From: Saprospiraceae bacterium
GTDB taxonomy: Bacteria > Bacteroidota > Bacteroidia > Chitinophagales > Saprospiraceae
DNA length: 64,000 bases
Assembly (NCBI GenBank): GCA_020628095.1
Contig: JAHDFP010000004.1
Location: 1 to 64,000 of the forward strand
Reading direction: 5' to 3'
Part shown: in pieces, positions 24,929 to 34,608 of the stretch
Position numbering within the stretch: the first letter of the stretch is position 1
Layout: every line of letters starts with the position of its first letter
Notes under the pieces: generated by a model
What the model was told of the DNA's origin: nothing
What the model saw: only the letters and a program-made list of their open reading frames with translations
Databases searched by the model: none
Translations under genes and position numbers: made by a program

Positions 24929-26977
24929 TTAATTAGTTTTTTTTGCTGGTCTCTTTATCTCTATTGTCGTCGGCCCTGCTATGATCTTGAACTCTGTACG
25001 TCTGTTAAATCTATGCTCATCATCTGTACACTTGACCTTATCCTTGCAGTGATTAAGGATCACTTTTTCGCCATAACCGACGGGCTTAATTCTTTTGTCG
25101 GCGATGCCTTTCTTCGTCAGCCATCTTTTGGCAGAGTCGGCCCTTCTTTGGGACAACTTTCTATTGTATGGGCGATCTCCCTGCGAATCTGTATGAGAAG
25201 ATAACTCTATGACCATATCTGGATATTGATTCATAAGATCATATAATAGAGTCAAGTCTTGCTCAGCATCAGGAAGAATCTTATCATCATCAAAATCGTA
25301 ATAGATATTATTTAATCTAATCGGCTCATTGATACTCACTAGCTCCATCTCATCTTCTGGCTCTTCCACCTTAGGCATAGGCTTTAGTGATACTTTTTTA
25401 TTGACTGTATAATTATCCAATATTCCCGCCGTATTAAATTCGATAGTATCTGGATAATATCCTTCTCTGGATATAAGCGCTGTGTACTTAAAGTCAGAAT
25501 CTAACAAAAACTGAAATTCATGCCCCAAAGAATTATACTTGGTATCAGATGGATAATTAATCGGATCGGTGATATTCTCTACAGTAATAGTTGCCCCCGT
25601 AAGTGGCACTTGATTTTCGTCTACTACCGTCGCTATTAGATCAATAACTATCTCCCTGATCCTAAACTCGAATATATCATCACAACATGTCTTACTTCTC
25701 AGTCTTTTCTTATCATCTGTAGGTCTATTAGATACAAAGTATCCCCTATTCCCCTCACTCGTGAAGCTCATATAGAGGTCATCATAAGACGAGTTATATC
25801 CATATCCTATATTCTCCGGAGAGCTCCATTCGCCACCATCCCATATAGAATAAAATATATCATAGCCTCCTATACCTGGTAACCCGTTGCTGCTATAGTA
25901 TAATGTCCCGTCATAATAGAAAGGACCTATGTCATCTCGTTTGGTATTGATTTTCTTACCGAGGTTGACGGGAGGAGAAAATTCTCCATCACCCAATATA
26001 TTAGAGTAATAAATGTCAAAACCTCCTTCTCCACCATCCATATCAGAAACAAAAAAGAGTACATTTCTTCCATATAATTGGCCTACTGATGGATGCTTAG
26101 ACTGCCAATCACCATTGACTCCTTTGATCTCATTAGCGGCACTCCATCCTTCGTCACGCTTATAGCTTACCATTATTTTTGACATGGTAATTTCCGTACC
26201 GACTGTCTGTACCCTTGTGAAATACATGGTACGACCATCTGGTGATATACTAAGGTGTGTATTATGATAATCTTCTCTATTGACTAGTCCATTGAGTGCT
26301 TCTGCTTTTTCAAATTTGCCCTTATCATCTCTGGAGGCAGAATAGATGCGCGCGTGATAATCTAAGTCATCACCATCTATTTCTATGATTTTTTTTCGGT
26401 TGAGTGAGGCATAATACAGAACACCATCTGAGGTTTCTCTTGGTGAGTATTCAGCCGATGGAGAATTTACATTAGCGCCTAACGGCGATATGGACGTTTC
26501 TACATTCTGCTCTAGGTCTTTGACTAGACCGATACCTGCGACTTCTAGTTTTGCTTTTTCCTTCGTCTGTGCGTCATCAGACAATGTCATAAATTTTTCA
26601 AATTCCTGAAGGGCCACATCATATTTGCCTTGAGCCTTTAGCGTCATCGCATATCCATAGCGATAATCTGCGTAGTTATTTTCTTCATCATTCTTGAGTA
26701 TGCGCTCATACATCTTTTCAGCCTTGTTATAATCCCTTAGCGTATAGTTGAGTTCGGCAATCTTACCAGCAAATTTTTTGATTTGTGGATTGCCTCGTTC
26801 TTTTCTTATTTCGTCATACGCCTCTTCGTACCATTCTACTGCCCCCAGGTAATTTTGTGCATCCTCGGCCTCCATAGCCGCCTCTACTTTTTGCTCGAAG
26901 GTATTGGTCGTAATAGGCTGGGCAAAAACGATACTCGCGCAACCTAATAATATAAGACTTGAAAAAAATGATCTCAT
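24929..26977 (-). CDS. PorE-like OmpA-domain protein with TPR, beta-propeller and CRD domains
   Basis: Domain order matches the T9SS protein PorE. TPR repeats (about 20-160) are followed by a PD40/WD40-like propeller (about 170-440, with YFTRVQ, LFFVSDMDGG, YYSSNGLPG and YFVSNRP blades). A carboxypeptidase-regulatory domain (about 450-545) and a C-terminal OmpA domain (NNIYYDFDDDKILPDAEQ, SSHTDSQGDRPYNRKLSQRR) complete it. PorE links the secretion machinery to peptidoglycan through OmpA. Numbering is from ATG 26977 (MRSFFSSLILLGC); an upstream ATG at 27010 is possible. A Cys in LILLGC may be lipidated, though the lipobox is imperfect. The PorP/SprF gene lies directly upstream. Confidence 0.87.
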   Translation of the reverse strand: MRSFFSSLILLGCASIVFAQPITTNTFEQKVEAAMEAEDAQNYLGAVEWYEEAYDEIRKERGNPQIKKFAGKIAELNYTLRDYNKAEKMYERILKNDEENNYADYRYGYAMTLKAQGKYDVALQEFEKFMTLSDDAQTKEKAKLEVAGIGLVKDLEQNVETSISPLGANVNSPSAEYSPRETSDGVLYYASLNRKKIIEIDGDDLDYHARIYSASRDDKGKFEKAEALNGLVNREDYHNTHLSISPDGRTMYFTRVQTVGTEITMSKIMVSYKRDEGWSAANEIKGVNGDWQSKHPSVGQLYGRNVLFFVSDMDGGEGGFDIYYSNILGDGEFSPPVNLGKKINTKRDDIGPFYYDGTLYYSSNGLPGIGGYDIFYSIWDGGEWSSPENIGYGYNSSYDDLYMSFTSEGNRGYFVSNRPTDDKKRLRSKTCCDDIFEFRIREIVIDLIATVVDENQVPLTGATITVENITDPINYPSDTKYNSLGHEFQFLLDSDFKYTALISREGYYPDTIEFNTAGILDNYTVNKKVSLKPMPKVEEPEDEMELVSINEPIRLNNIYYDFDDDKILPDAEQDLTLLYDLMNQYPDMVIELSSHTDSQGDRPYNRKLSQRRADSAKRWLTKKGIADKRIKPVGYGEKVILNHCKDKVKCTDDEHRFNRRTEFKIIAGPTTIEIKRPAKKTN

Positions 26978-27038
26978 AGTGTTCTTATTTGATATCGCAT
27001 TTGTTTTCATAACAGAAATTGTCTAATGATTATTTTAT

Positions 27039-28160
27039 CTACAATCTTGGGCAAACAAATTTTGGGTCTACGTTAGCGGGTTTCTTCCATTTTATAATCT
27101 TGCTGACCGTCAGTTCCATCGCTCCAGCAGTAGAATTTTCTTGTACCAAAGCCGTGACATTAGTATCATAGGCAAATCCAAAACTCCAATCTTTCCAATC
27201 TGCACCGAGATACAATGGTATATCCATACTAGATGATGGTCTGATTCCGATTCCAGCATTTAGAATAAATTCTTTCTCTGGATTGACTAACATAGAGAAC
27301 ATAGATTGTAATAAAAGCTGAGAACCATGCTCTGTGGTGTAGTATAGCAAGTTAGGGTTGAAAACGACTTTGTCATTGAGGCTTACATAATATTGTATGG
27401 ATGCGTTGATAAGCCTGTTCAATCTATTATTGGTGTTGATAGGCGTCGGATTGGGGTTTGGATTCGGGTTTGGGTTTGGCTGAGTAACGGCACCTCCTGC
27501 TCTGAACCTTGGTGCTGTAATGTGATTCACACTTAGTCCTATTCTCAGATCCGCTTCTTTTCCCATCGGTGTGGTATAAAGAAATCCAATGGTAATATCA
27601 TTGACATCTGTCGCCGTATTATTATTGTTGTTGTCTGGATCTATTACGAATCTATTCAAATCCTGACTCAAAGAACCACCTCCGCTAGCTAATCCGTCTG
27701 GATCTATAAGTCCATCTCTCCTTCCTAATTGCGTATCGTATGTACCATACTTAGCACCTATGGTGAATACCTTAGTCTGCTTCTTATTAAGGCTAAGGTG
27801 GTAAGCAAGAGATAGTCCTGTGAATTTTCTCTGGAATCTTCCCTGACCAGACTTGGAGTCCGAATAGTTAATCCCCAGAGCAACCCAATCTGTTTTCTTA
27901 AGACCAAACGGTACGTTAACCTCTACAGCAGCAGATATGTCGTTAAATCCATTATTTGATGCCGTTCCGTTTTGGTTGGCTACTGCATTTCCCTGAGTTC
28001 TTCCGATACCCTGTATCCTCATATTGCCGTAAAATGTTCCAGTAAATGCTGGATTAATTACGATAGGGGCATACTGGAAGTAGGAATTATGAAAATCCTG
28101 ACCACTCATATCCACTACAAGAAGAGATAAAACGCTCAGTATGAAGTATTTAATTTTCAT
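27039..28160 (-). CDS. PorP/SprF-family type IX secretion membrane protein
   Basis: This 373-residue outer-membrane beta-barrel of the PorP/SprF family has a signal peptide ending near DMSGQ and the family motif YAPIVINPAFTGTFYGNMR. Repeated barrel strands and a conserved IPLYLGADWKDWSFGFAYD follow near the end. PorP-type proteins work with PorE and with T9SS substrates or gliding adhesins. A loop at about residues 225-245 holds a Pro-Asn repeat. It is the first gene of a two-gene operon with the PorE-like gene. Confidence 0.93.
   Translation of the reverse strand: MKIKYFILSVLSLLVVDMSGQDFHNSYFQYAPIVINPAFTGTFYGNMRIQGIGRTQGNAVANQNGTASNNGFNDISAAVEVNVPFGLKKTDWVALGINYSDSKSGQGRFQRKFTGLSLAYHLSLNKKQTKVFTIGAKYGTYDTQLGRRDGLIDPDGLASGGGSLSQDLNRFVIDPDNNNNNTATDVNDITIGFLYTTPMGKEADLRIGLSVNHITAPRFRAGGAVTQPNPNPNPNPNPTPINTNNRLNRLINASIQYYVSLNDKVVFNPNLLYYTTEHGSQLLLQSMFSMLVNPEKEFILNAGIGIRPSSSMDIPLYLGADWKDWSFGFAYDTNVTALVQENSTAGAMELTVSKIIKWKKPANVDPKFVCPRL
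27447..27480 (-). repeat. Hexameric repeat encoding (Pro-Asn)n in the PorP/SprF loop
   Basis: A GGATTG/GGTTTG-type 6-nt unit is repeated about five times and encodes TQPNPNPNPNPNPTP. The plus strand carries G runs of 4, 3 and 3 spaced by 3-6 nt. Such tracts can change length by slippage in whole codons pairs. Confidence 0.7.
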
Positions 28161-28252
28161 TAGAGTTCTAATTATGGTATGCTAAAATTACTTTTTTAGA
28201 TACGGGAAATGAAATAAAAGACTTCATAATACATCAGAGTATAGGAATCCAT

Positions 28253-28267
28253 GTCGTCTCAGACGAC
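28253..28267. promoter_or_regulatory. Odd palindrome GTCGTCT-C-AGACGAC
   Basis: A perfect 7-bp inverted repeat around one base lies between the divergent PorP/SprF gene and the DUF2279 gene, 93 bp upstream of the former. The size and position suit a dimeric repressor or activator site. No regulator is identified. Confidence 0.35.
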
Positions 28268-28387
28268 CATTAAATTAGTTTGGTGTTGAAAACTGTATTT
28301 TTCGAGGAATTTTTTCTCATTCACAAATAAAAAATTCCTAAAATCACTCTTAACAATTTAGAAAATCATTTCTCGTAAATTGAAACC

Positions 28388-29353
28388 GTGCGAACTCTTT
28401 TCAACATCTCTTTATGTCTTATCCTAGCTATAGGTCATTTCGTTGCTCAGAGCGATAGCTTATCCGTCATAGATTATCAAAAAAGACAAAAACTGCTCTG
28501 GTATGGCGGTGGTACAGCTTATGCTGGCATCTCATCAGGCCTATATTTTGCTTGGTACAATCAAAATCCTCAGAGTGGATTTCATTTTTTTGATGATAGT
28601 CAGGAGTGGCTACAAGTAGATAAAGCAGGGCATATATACTCTGCCTATCAACAAAGTAATGCCATGCATAAGGCCATGCTCTGGGCAGGTTATGATAAGT
28701 CTAAGTCCTTGTTATACAGCTCATTAGCGAGCCTCGGTTTTCAGTCTACCATAGAGATTATGGACGGATTCTCATCAGATTGGGGATTCTCGGTCACCGA
28801 TATGGTTGCCAATGTGATAGGCACCTCTGCTTTTGTCTTACAAGAGAAAAAGTGGGGATCGCAACGGATCAAACTTAAAATGTCCTATTGGCCCAGAAAG
28901 TACAGTGAAACACGCATGAATTCGGAAACAGGATTGTTCTCTTATACCTTAGCAGATAGAGCTGAGGCTTTATATGGACGGGGTATAGAAGCCTTTCTAA
29001 AAGATTATAATGGCCAGACCTTATGGGCTAGTTTTAATTTGAGATCGTTTTTTAAGAAAACTAACATTCCCAAATGGTTTTCGATAGCATTCGGTTATAG
29101 CGGAGAAAATATGTTCGGCGGATTCCGTAATGTGTGGGAGCTCAATGACGAAAATGTTGTCTTGGATTCCATAGCTTATCCTCGCTATCGACAATATATT
29201 TTAGCCATAGACTATGATCTGGAATACATCCAAACGGATAGCCCTTTTGTCAGAACCTTGTTAGACATACTTAATGCCTTCAAGTGGCCTTCTCCTGCCA
29301 TCGAATACAATAATGTCGATGGTCTAAGGTTTCATATTCTATTTACCTATTGA
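28388..29353 (+). CDS. DUF2279 outer-envelope protein
   Basis: This 321-residue protein has a signal peptide (MRTLFNISLCLILAIGHFVAQ) and a DUF2279 domain in the first half. Its motifs are WLQVDKAGHIYSAYQQS and MDGFSSDWGFSVTDMVAN. The second half is beta-rich and may be membrane-associated. The function of the family is unknown. The start is GTG. It overlaps the convergent M28 peptidase gene by 11 bp. Confidence 0.82.
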   Translation: MRTLFNISLCLILAIGHFVAQSDSLSVIDYQKRQKLLWYGGGTAYAGISSGLYFAWYNQNPQSGFHFFDDSQEWLQVDKAGHIYSAYQQSNAMHKAMLWAGYDKSKSLLYSSLASLGFQSTIEIMDGFSSDWGFSVTDMVANVIGTSAFVLQEKKWGSQRIKLKMSYWPRKYSETRMNSETGLFSYTLADRAEALYGRGIEAFLKDYNGQTLWASFNLRSFFKKTNIPKWFSIAFGYSGENMFGGFRNVWELNDENVVLDSIAYPRYRQYILAIDYDLEYIQTDSPFVRTLLDILNAFKWPSPAIEYNNVDGLRFHILFTY

Positions 29354-30974
29354 CTGGAACAGGTCCATCTACGACGATGCGATCTTCCCTATTAGCCAAT
29401 TCCCAAGTCAGATGGAATATATGTCTTCCGATCTTCTCTACTTTATCGAACATGATCTTGTCTACTGTATCACTTGGTCTATGATAATCTGGGTGGACAC
29501 CACTAAAGAAAAATATCGCTGGTATCCCTTTTTTTGCAAAGTTATAATGGTCTGATCGGTAATAATATCTATTAGGATCTTTCTCAGAGTTGAACTTATA
29601 ATCTAGCGTAATCTGTGTGTATTTCTGGTTGATATCCTCATTGATTTCATGTAGATCTGTACTCAATCTATCAGAGCCTATAACATAGATATAATTAGAG
29701 TTATCCTTATAGTTCTTGTCGGTACGACCTATCATATCGACATTGACATTAGCTACTGTATTTTTGATAGGGAATACTGGATTTTCTGCATAATATTGAG
29801 ATCCTAAGAGTCCCTTTTCTTCTCCTGTCACAAGTAAGAAGAGAATACTTCTTCTTGGTCTATTTCCATTTTCCGCAGCAATAACAAATGCTTCTGCCAT
29901 GTCCAGTATGGTACTGGTACCACTACCGTTATCATCTGCCCCATTAAATATATCAGAGCCTTTCTTACCCAGATGATCGTAGTGCCCTGATACGACAATC
30001 AGTTCTTCTTTCTTATCTGTACCCTCTATGTAACCCATGACATTATTACCCTCTAAGGTGGACAACTCCTTCTGCATATCCACCTTCACATCCGACGTCA
30101 ACTTAATATCACAGGCTTTTCCCTTTTTCTTATTTTTCTTCCTCCATCGTTTTATCTTTTTGGCTTTCTTGCCTATGATATCTTTGGCAATTGTAGAAGA
30201 GATATAAGCATGATTAGCTCTTCCTTCTAGACCCGTCTGACCATCCCCGAGTTGCAGACCAGATGATACTAAAAATCGTCTGTTCTTATCCAAAAAAGAT
30301 TTCAATTCATTTTCTATTATAAGTACCAGCTTGACACCGTGTTTGCTTGCCACATCTAATTTTTTGTCCAGTTTTCCTGACCAATCAGACATTTCTTTAG
30401 TACCTGTGATATATGATAAGCTATCCTTGTCCAGAGGTTCGCCTTTATTAATCATGATGACCTTACCGCGTAGATTATTCCCCTTATAATCAGAGTATTT
30501 AGGATCATCGATACCATACCCAAGAAAAATAACTTCGCTCAATTGCATATCCGTCATATCCGTATTGCGCGAGGCAAAAGCCAGATAATCCCACAGGTGC
30601 TTGTACTGATTATCACCGACGTGGATTTCGTTTTTGTTCCATCCTGTGCTGTGGAAAGCGACTTTTTGGTAATAAGAATTTTCCATGCCTATCGCAGGTA
30701 ATCCGATACGCTCAAAGTGGTCTGCAATATAAGCCGCTGCCATATTATTGCCATCTGTTCCTGTCTCTCTTCCTTCGTAAGCATCAGAGGCCAATACATT
30801 AAGGTGTCCTGATATGTCTTCGGCGGTAATCGTCATAGCCGTGCTTATGTGACTAAGTGATGTGTCAGTGACTATCGCTATGGAAGTATCGGGCTGAGTA
30901 ACACTACTGATATATTGCGCGCTTATCATGTGACTCGACATGATAATGGCAATGAGGGGGGTAAATATTTTCAT
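29343..30974 (-). CDS. M28-family zinc exopeptidase, secreted
   Basis: This is a secreted aminopeptidase-type enzyme of about 543 residues. Signal peptide MKIFTPLIAIIMSSHMISAQ defines the start at 30974; an in-frame start at 31046 would overlap rpiB. A PA-like insert (about 110-250) is followed by the M28 catalytic core. Zinc ligands are seen in VVSGHYDHLG, NGADDNGSG, TGEEKGLLGS, NVDMIGR and YRSDHYNF. It would release N-terminal amino acids from peptides outside the cytoplasm. It lies 25 nt after rpiB. Confidence 0.93.
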   Translation of the reverse strand: MKIFTPLIAIIMSSHMISAQYISSVTQPDTSIAIVTDTSLSHISTAMTITAEDISGHLNVLASDAYEGRETGTDGNNMAAAYIADHFERIGLPAIGMENSYYQKVAFHSTGWNKNEIHVGDNQYKHLWDYLAFASRNTDMTDMQLSEVIFLGYGIDDPKYSDYKGNNLRGKVIMINKGEPLDKDSLSYITGTKEMSDWSGKLDKKLDVASKHGVKLVLIIENELKSFLDKNRRFLVSSGLQLGDGQTGLEGRANHAYISSTIAKDIIGKKAKKIKRWRKKNKKKGKACDIKLTSDVKVDMQKELSTLEGNNVMGYIEGTDKKEELIVVSGHYDHLGKKGSDIFNGADDNGSGTSTILDMAEAFVIAAENGNRPRRSILFLLVTGEEKGLLGSQYYAENPVFPIKNTVANVNVDMIGRTDKNYKDNSNYIYVIGSDRLSTDLHEINEDINQKYTQITLDYKFNSEKDPNRYYYRSDHYNFAKKGIPAIFFFSGVHPDYHRPSDTVDKIMFDKVEKIGRHIFHLTWELANREDRIVVDGPVPVNR

Positions 30975-30999
30975 AATAATAGACTTATGTAAAAGATGT

Positions 31000-31431
31000 C
31001 TAACAAGAAATCTTGCCGACTCGTCTCTGATGACGACCTCCTTCAAAGGTCGTGTTTAAAAATGTCTTGACCATAAGAGCAGCCATTCTTTTTGTCACAA
31101 AGCGTGCTGGGATACAAAGTACGTTGGCGTCATTATGTTGTCTTGCTAGAGATGCTAGCTCTGTATTCCATGCTATCGCGGCTCGTATGTTTTTGTGCTT
31201 ATTGGCCGTCATACAGACACCGTTAGCACTGCCGCATATTAGGATACCCAGTGATACTTTATTTTTATTGCCTACCTTTTTGGCTAATGGATGCGCAAAA
31301 TCAGGATAGTCCACAGAATCAGGATTATCTGTTCCGAAGTCTTCTATCTCGTATCCCCAATCCTTGAGCTTTTCGCTAAGAAAGGACTTATAAGCATAAC
31401 CCGCATGATCGCTTCCGATGGCTATTTTCAT
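31000..31431 (-). CDS. rpiB: Ribose-5-phosphate isomerase B
   Basis: This 143-residue cytoplasmic enzyme interconverts ribose-5-phosphate and ribulose-5-phosphate in the pentose phosphate pathway. Family motifs are IAIGSDHAGYAYK, DSVDYPDFAHPLA, ILICGSANGVCMTANKH with the active-site Cys, and HNDANVLCIPARF. Full length. Confidence 0.95.
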   Translation of the reverse strand: MKIAIGSDHAGYAYKSFLSEKLKDWGYEIEDFGTDNPDSVDYPDFAHPLAKKVGNKNKVSLGILICGSANGVCMTANKHKNIRAAIAWNTELASLARQHNDANVLCIPARFVTKRMAALMVKTFLNTTFEGGRHQRRVGKISC

Positions 31432-31468
31432 AATCTAAAAGTATATAGGCATAGACAATATCCCAATG

Positions 31469-34400
31469 TTATCCTTTTATAGAATTACTTGGGTCATAAG
31501 GACCAAGTTTGTCATTGATCGTCTTATAATAATCGTCGCCGATACTTCTCGCCGCTGCCAAAATATCAGGTATCGATCTCATAGTATAACCGTATTGCGT
31601 GCGGAAACTCGGCAAGTCATCGTCCTCCAGAGAATTATAGAAAACCATTTTCTGCCGTTGCTCTTCTGCCAGTATATCAAGATGCTTCTTGGCCTCTTCC
31701 ATATCCCCAAAATCTATTATAATATCTATGAATGGTATGATACTATCATCATAAGGGAAATTATAATGAGGAAAAGAATCAAAATACTTCTTACTCATCT
31801 CAGACGCCTTGGCTTTGTTGCCTTTGTCCATGTAGGCTTGTGCTGTGCGCAGCATCACTATTTTCATGGCCTGTAATTCTGCAGCATAACTCTCATCTAT
31901 GAATGTCTCTTTTTTATCAAAATTACCCCATCGCCATTTATTCATTATATTATCACTCGCTATATCCTCGGCGACACGACCGCTACCATATATGGATAAC
32001 CCTTGGACACTAGGCGTCCTTACTGGGATTATACGCAATCCTAGACCTTCCATTTGCATGTAGTCGTTCATGTTCATGAGTTTATCATTTTTGCATGTCA
32101 CGGCAAAGTAGATAGGTCTATCCTTGATATTAGAAGCGACGACATCTACGACGGCGAGTTCGTCCTTCATAATGTATTGTCTGCCTCTAGGCAATTGTAT
32201 CGGTATCTGCGACACAAAATTGGCCGTGTCCGCTTGTGAGATAAGACCATTCTGTGCCATCGTATTGAGGTCAACTGGAATGTAAAGGTTCTTACTACGC
32301 ATAATTGTTTGCCCCTGTACATTATTCTGCGGATTAGCTATAAACTGTAATTCGTCATAGACACTCATCGGGCGATCTGTATCTCCGCCAGCAGGGTTGT
32401 AATAGAATACCTGATTACGGTTATTTCCTCTGTAGGCTTCTGTAGATAGGGTCAGTTTGAGCGGAGCGGAATCATTGACCTTTCTGCGCAGCTTTTCTAT
32501 ATACCAATCCACGGCAATAAGACTCAAGTTGACGACACGTACATCACGTCTTATATTTTCTACTTCCTGCGCATACCACAATGGATAGGTATCATTATCA
32601 CCGTAGGTGAATATGATGGCATTAGGTGCGACAGAATTCAGAAAGTTAGACGCATAGTCCCGAGATCCGTAATGTCCCATTCGGGAGTGATCATCAAAGT
32701 TTTGGAACGCCATGATAAATGGTGCTAACATGACTAAACCACCACCAACTAACGGAGCAATAGATGAACTAAGTTTGAGTTTTTCGCTAAACAACTTAGT
32801 CATCCCCAGAACCGACAAGCCGATCCAAATACAGAAGGTAAAAAATGACCCGACAAGAACATAATCCCTTTCTCGGGGCTCATTAGGAGGTTGGTTAGAG
32901 TACATAATTAGCCCTAAACCCGTAATAAGGAAGAGCGCCAGTATGCTATAAAATGTCTTCTTGTCATGTCTGAAATGAAATAGCAATCCGATGATACCGA
33001 AGATGAAAGGGAGGAAATAATATGAATTTGTGCCTTTGTGCCTTTTCATGGTATCCGTTACTTCGTCCATATTATGGAGTCTCATTTCATCCAAAGGCTT
33101 GATACCTGATTGCCAATTACCACTACTTACGTCCCAAGACATAAATCCTTGCGCACCATTTTGTCTACCAGCGAAATTCCACATAAAGTATCGCCAGTAC
33201 ATCCATCCCATCTGATAGTTCATCATGAACTTGAGGTTATAAGAAAACTTAGGCTTCCCACGTAAGTCTTTGCCCATAAGTTGCTTATACCACTCTCTGT
33301 GCAAGGCTGGTCTGGATCCTTCGGTATGTCCTACACGTGGTAGGAGCATTTTATCTTTATTATCAAAAACGTAATCTAGTTTTTCGCTGGTAACCTCATA
33401 TTTATTTCCGACACGTCCATACCTATCTTCTCTTTTATAATCTTTTGGCTTAGCATCGAAATGTGGTCCATATAATAAGGCACGCTCCCCATATTGCTCA
33501 CGATTGAGATAAGGAATAAGTCGCATGGCATCACTAGGGACATTCATATTGATCGGTGTATCTGCATTGGCGCGGATGACAATAATACCTATCGTAGAAA
33601 ATCCGATAGTTATCATCAAAGCCCCCATGACTAAAAGTTGCAGCGTCGCAGACCTTCTCTTATGTGCGAATCTTAGTAAAAAGAAAAATAACAGTCCGAC
33701 TAACAATAACGCTCCGACCAGACCAGAGTGAAATGGTAAGCCAAGAGAATTAACAAATGGCAACTCCAGAGATTGCCATAAGGTCGGTATACCTACTATG
33801 ATAAATTTTTGTACGAACGGTACAATAGCCGCTCCAGCCACAAAGCTCAAGCCATAGCCCAGTAGATTGTGATTTTTGTATTTCTTATTATAAATCAACA
33901 TACCGATAGCGGGCCATGTCAGTAGACTTAATAAGTGAACCCCTATAGATAAGCCCGCACAATAAGCCGTCAGCACAAGCCATCTGTCTGCCTTAGCTGT
34001 ATCAGGAAGCAAATACCATCGCATGGCTGTCCATACCGTGAGTATGGTGAAAAAAGTGGACATGGCATACACCTCTCCTTCCACCGCAGAAAACCAGATA
34101 GATGAGCAAAATGCCGTGGATAATCCCGCAGCTATCCCTGCCAGTGTCAGCGCCAGATTTTGACTGCTGTCTGTCGTTCCTTCTCTTCCTACTAAGGTTA
34201 TCTTTCCTAGCATCATGGTAATGCGTGCAATAAGAAATGCACCGAAAGAAGTACAGATCGCTGAAATCATATTGACAGCAAAAGCAATGTGCTCTGGATT
34301 ATCAGAAAACAAATCTGCCAACCATGCAAACATTCTGCCCACGAGCATAAATAAAGGTGCCCCTGGTGGGTGAACAACTTCTAACTTATAGGCGCCAAGA

Positions 34401-34525
34401 ATAAACTCCCCGACATCCCATAAACTTCCTGTCCTTTCCACAGAAAAATAGTAGACAAGCATGGCGATGATAAATACCGCCCAACTGGATATATTTTTGG
34501 CCTTTTTAAAGGAATCTGTAAGCAT
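31469..34525 (-). CDS. DUF2723 membrane glycosyltransferase-like protein
   Basis: This 1018-residue protein has about a dozen transmembrane helices in the first 600 residues and a large C-terminal extracytoplasmic part. The N-terminal DUF2723 motif EVVHPPGAPLFMLVGR is characteristic. Later motifs include NQPPNEPRERDYVL and TYGDNDTYPLWYAQE, common to Bacteroidota homologues. The family is related to protein O-mannosyltransferase-like GT-C enzymes (GT117) and probably glycosylates exported proteins or lipids. Substrate unknown. Confidence 0.9.
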   Translation of the reverse strand: MLTDSFKKAKNISSWAVFIIAMLVYYFSVERTGSLWDVGEFILGAYKLEVVHPPGAPLFMLVGRMFAWLADLFSDNPEHIAFAVNMISAICTSFGAFLIARITMMLGKITLVGREGTTDSSQNLALTLAGIAAGLSTAFCSSIWFSAVEGEVYAMSTFFTILTVWTAMRWYLLPDTAKADRWLVLTAYCAGLSIGVHLLSLLTWPAIGMLIYNKKYKNHNLLGYGLSFVAGAAIVPFVQKFIIVGIPTLWQSLELPFVNSLGLPFHSGLVGALLLVGLLFFFLLRFAHKRRSATLQLLVMGALMITIGFSTIGIIVIRANADTPINMNVPSDAMRLIPYLNREQYGERALLYGPHFDAKPKDYKREDRYGRVGNKYEVTSEKLDYVFDNKDKMLLPRVGHTEGSRPALHREWYKQLMGKDLRGKPKFSYNLKFMMNYQMGWMYWRYFMWNFAGRQNGAQGFMSWDVSSGNWQSGIKPLDEMRLHNMDEVTDTMKRHKGTNSYYFLPFIFGIIGLLFHFRHDKKTFYSILALFLITGLGLIMYSNQPPNEPRERDYVLVGSFFTFCIWIGLSVLGMTKLFSEKLKLSSSIAPLVGGGLVMLAPFIMAFQNFDDHSRMGHYGSRDYASNFLNSVAPNAIIFTYGDNDTYPLWYAQEVENIRRDVRVVNLSLIAVDWYIEKLRRKVNDSAPLKLTLSTEAYRGNNRNQVFYYNPAGGDTDRPMSVYDELQFIANPQNNVQGQTIMRSKNLYIPVDLNTMAQNGLISQADTANFVSQIPIQLPRGRQYIMKDELAVVDVVASNIKDRPIYFAVTCKNDKLMNMNDYMQMEGLGLRIIPVRTPSVQGLSIYGSGRVAEDIASDNIMNKWRWGNFDKKETFIDESYAAELQAMKIVMLRTAQAYMDKGNKAKASEMSKKYFDSFPHYNFPYDDSIIPFIDIIIDFGDMEEAKKHLDILAEEQRQKMVFYNSLEDDDLPSFRTQYGYTMRSIPDILAAARSIGDDYYKTINDKLGPYDPSNSIKG

Positions 34526-34591
34526 TAGTGGTAGCTGATTATTGTGCGTGTAAAGTTAACAAAGTAAGGGATAAGACCTGATAAGTAATCT

Positions 34592-34605
34592 ACGAAACGT
34601 TTCGT
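34592..34605. promoter_or_regulatory. Perfect 14-bp palindrome ACGAAACGTTTCGT followed by T tract
   Basis: The site lies in the 83-nt gap between the DUF2723 gene start and the end of porQ, both minus strand. It is fully self-complementary and T6 follows on the plus strand. It could be an operator 67 bp upstream of the DUF2723 gene, or a short terminator hairpin. Confidence 0.35.
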
Positions 34606-34608
34606 TTT

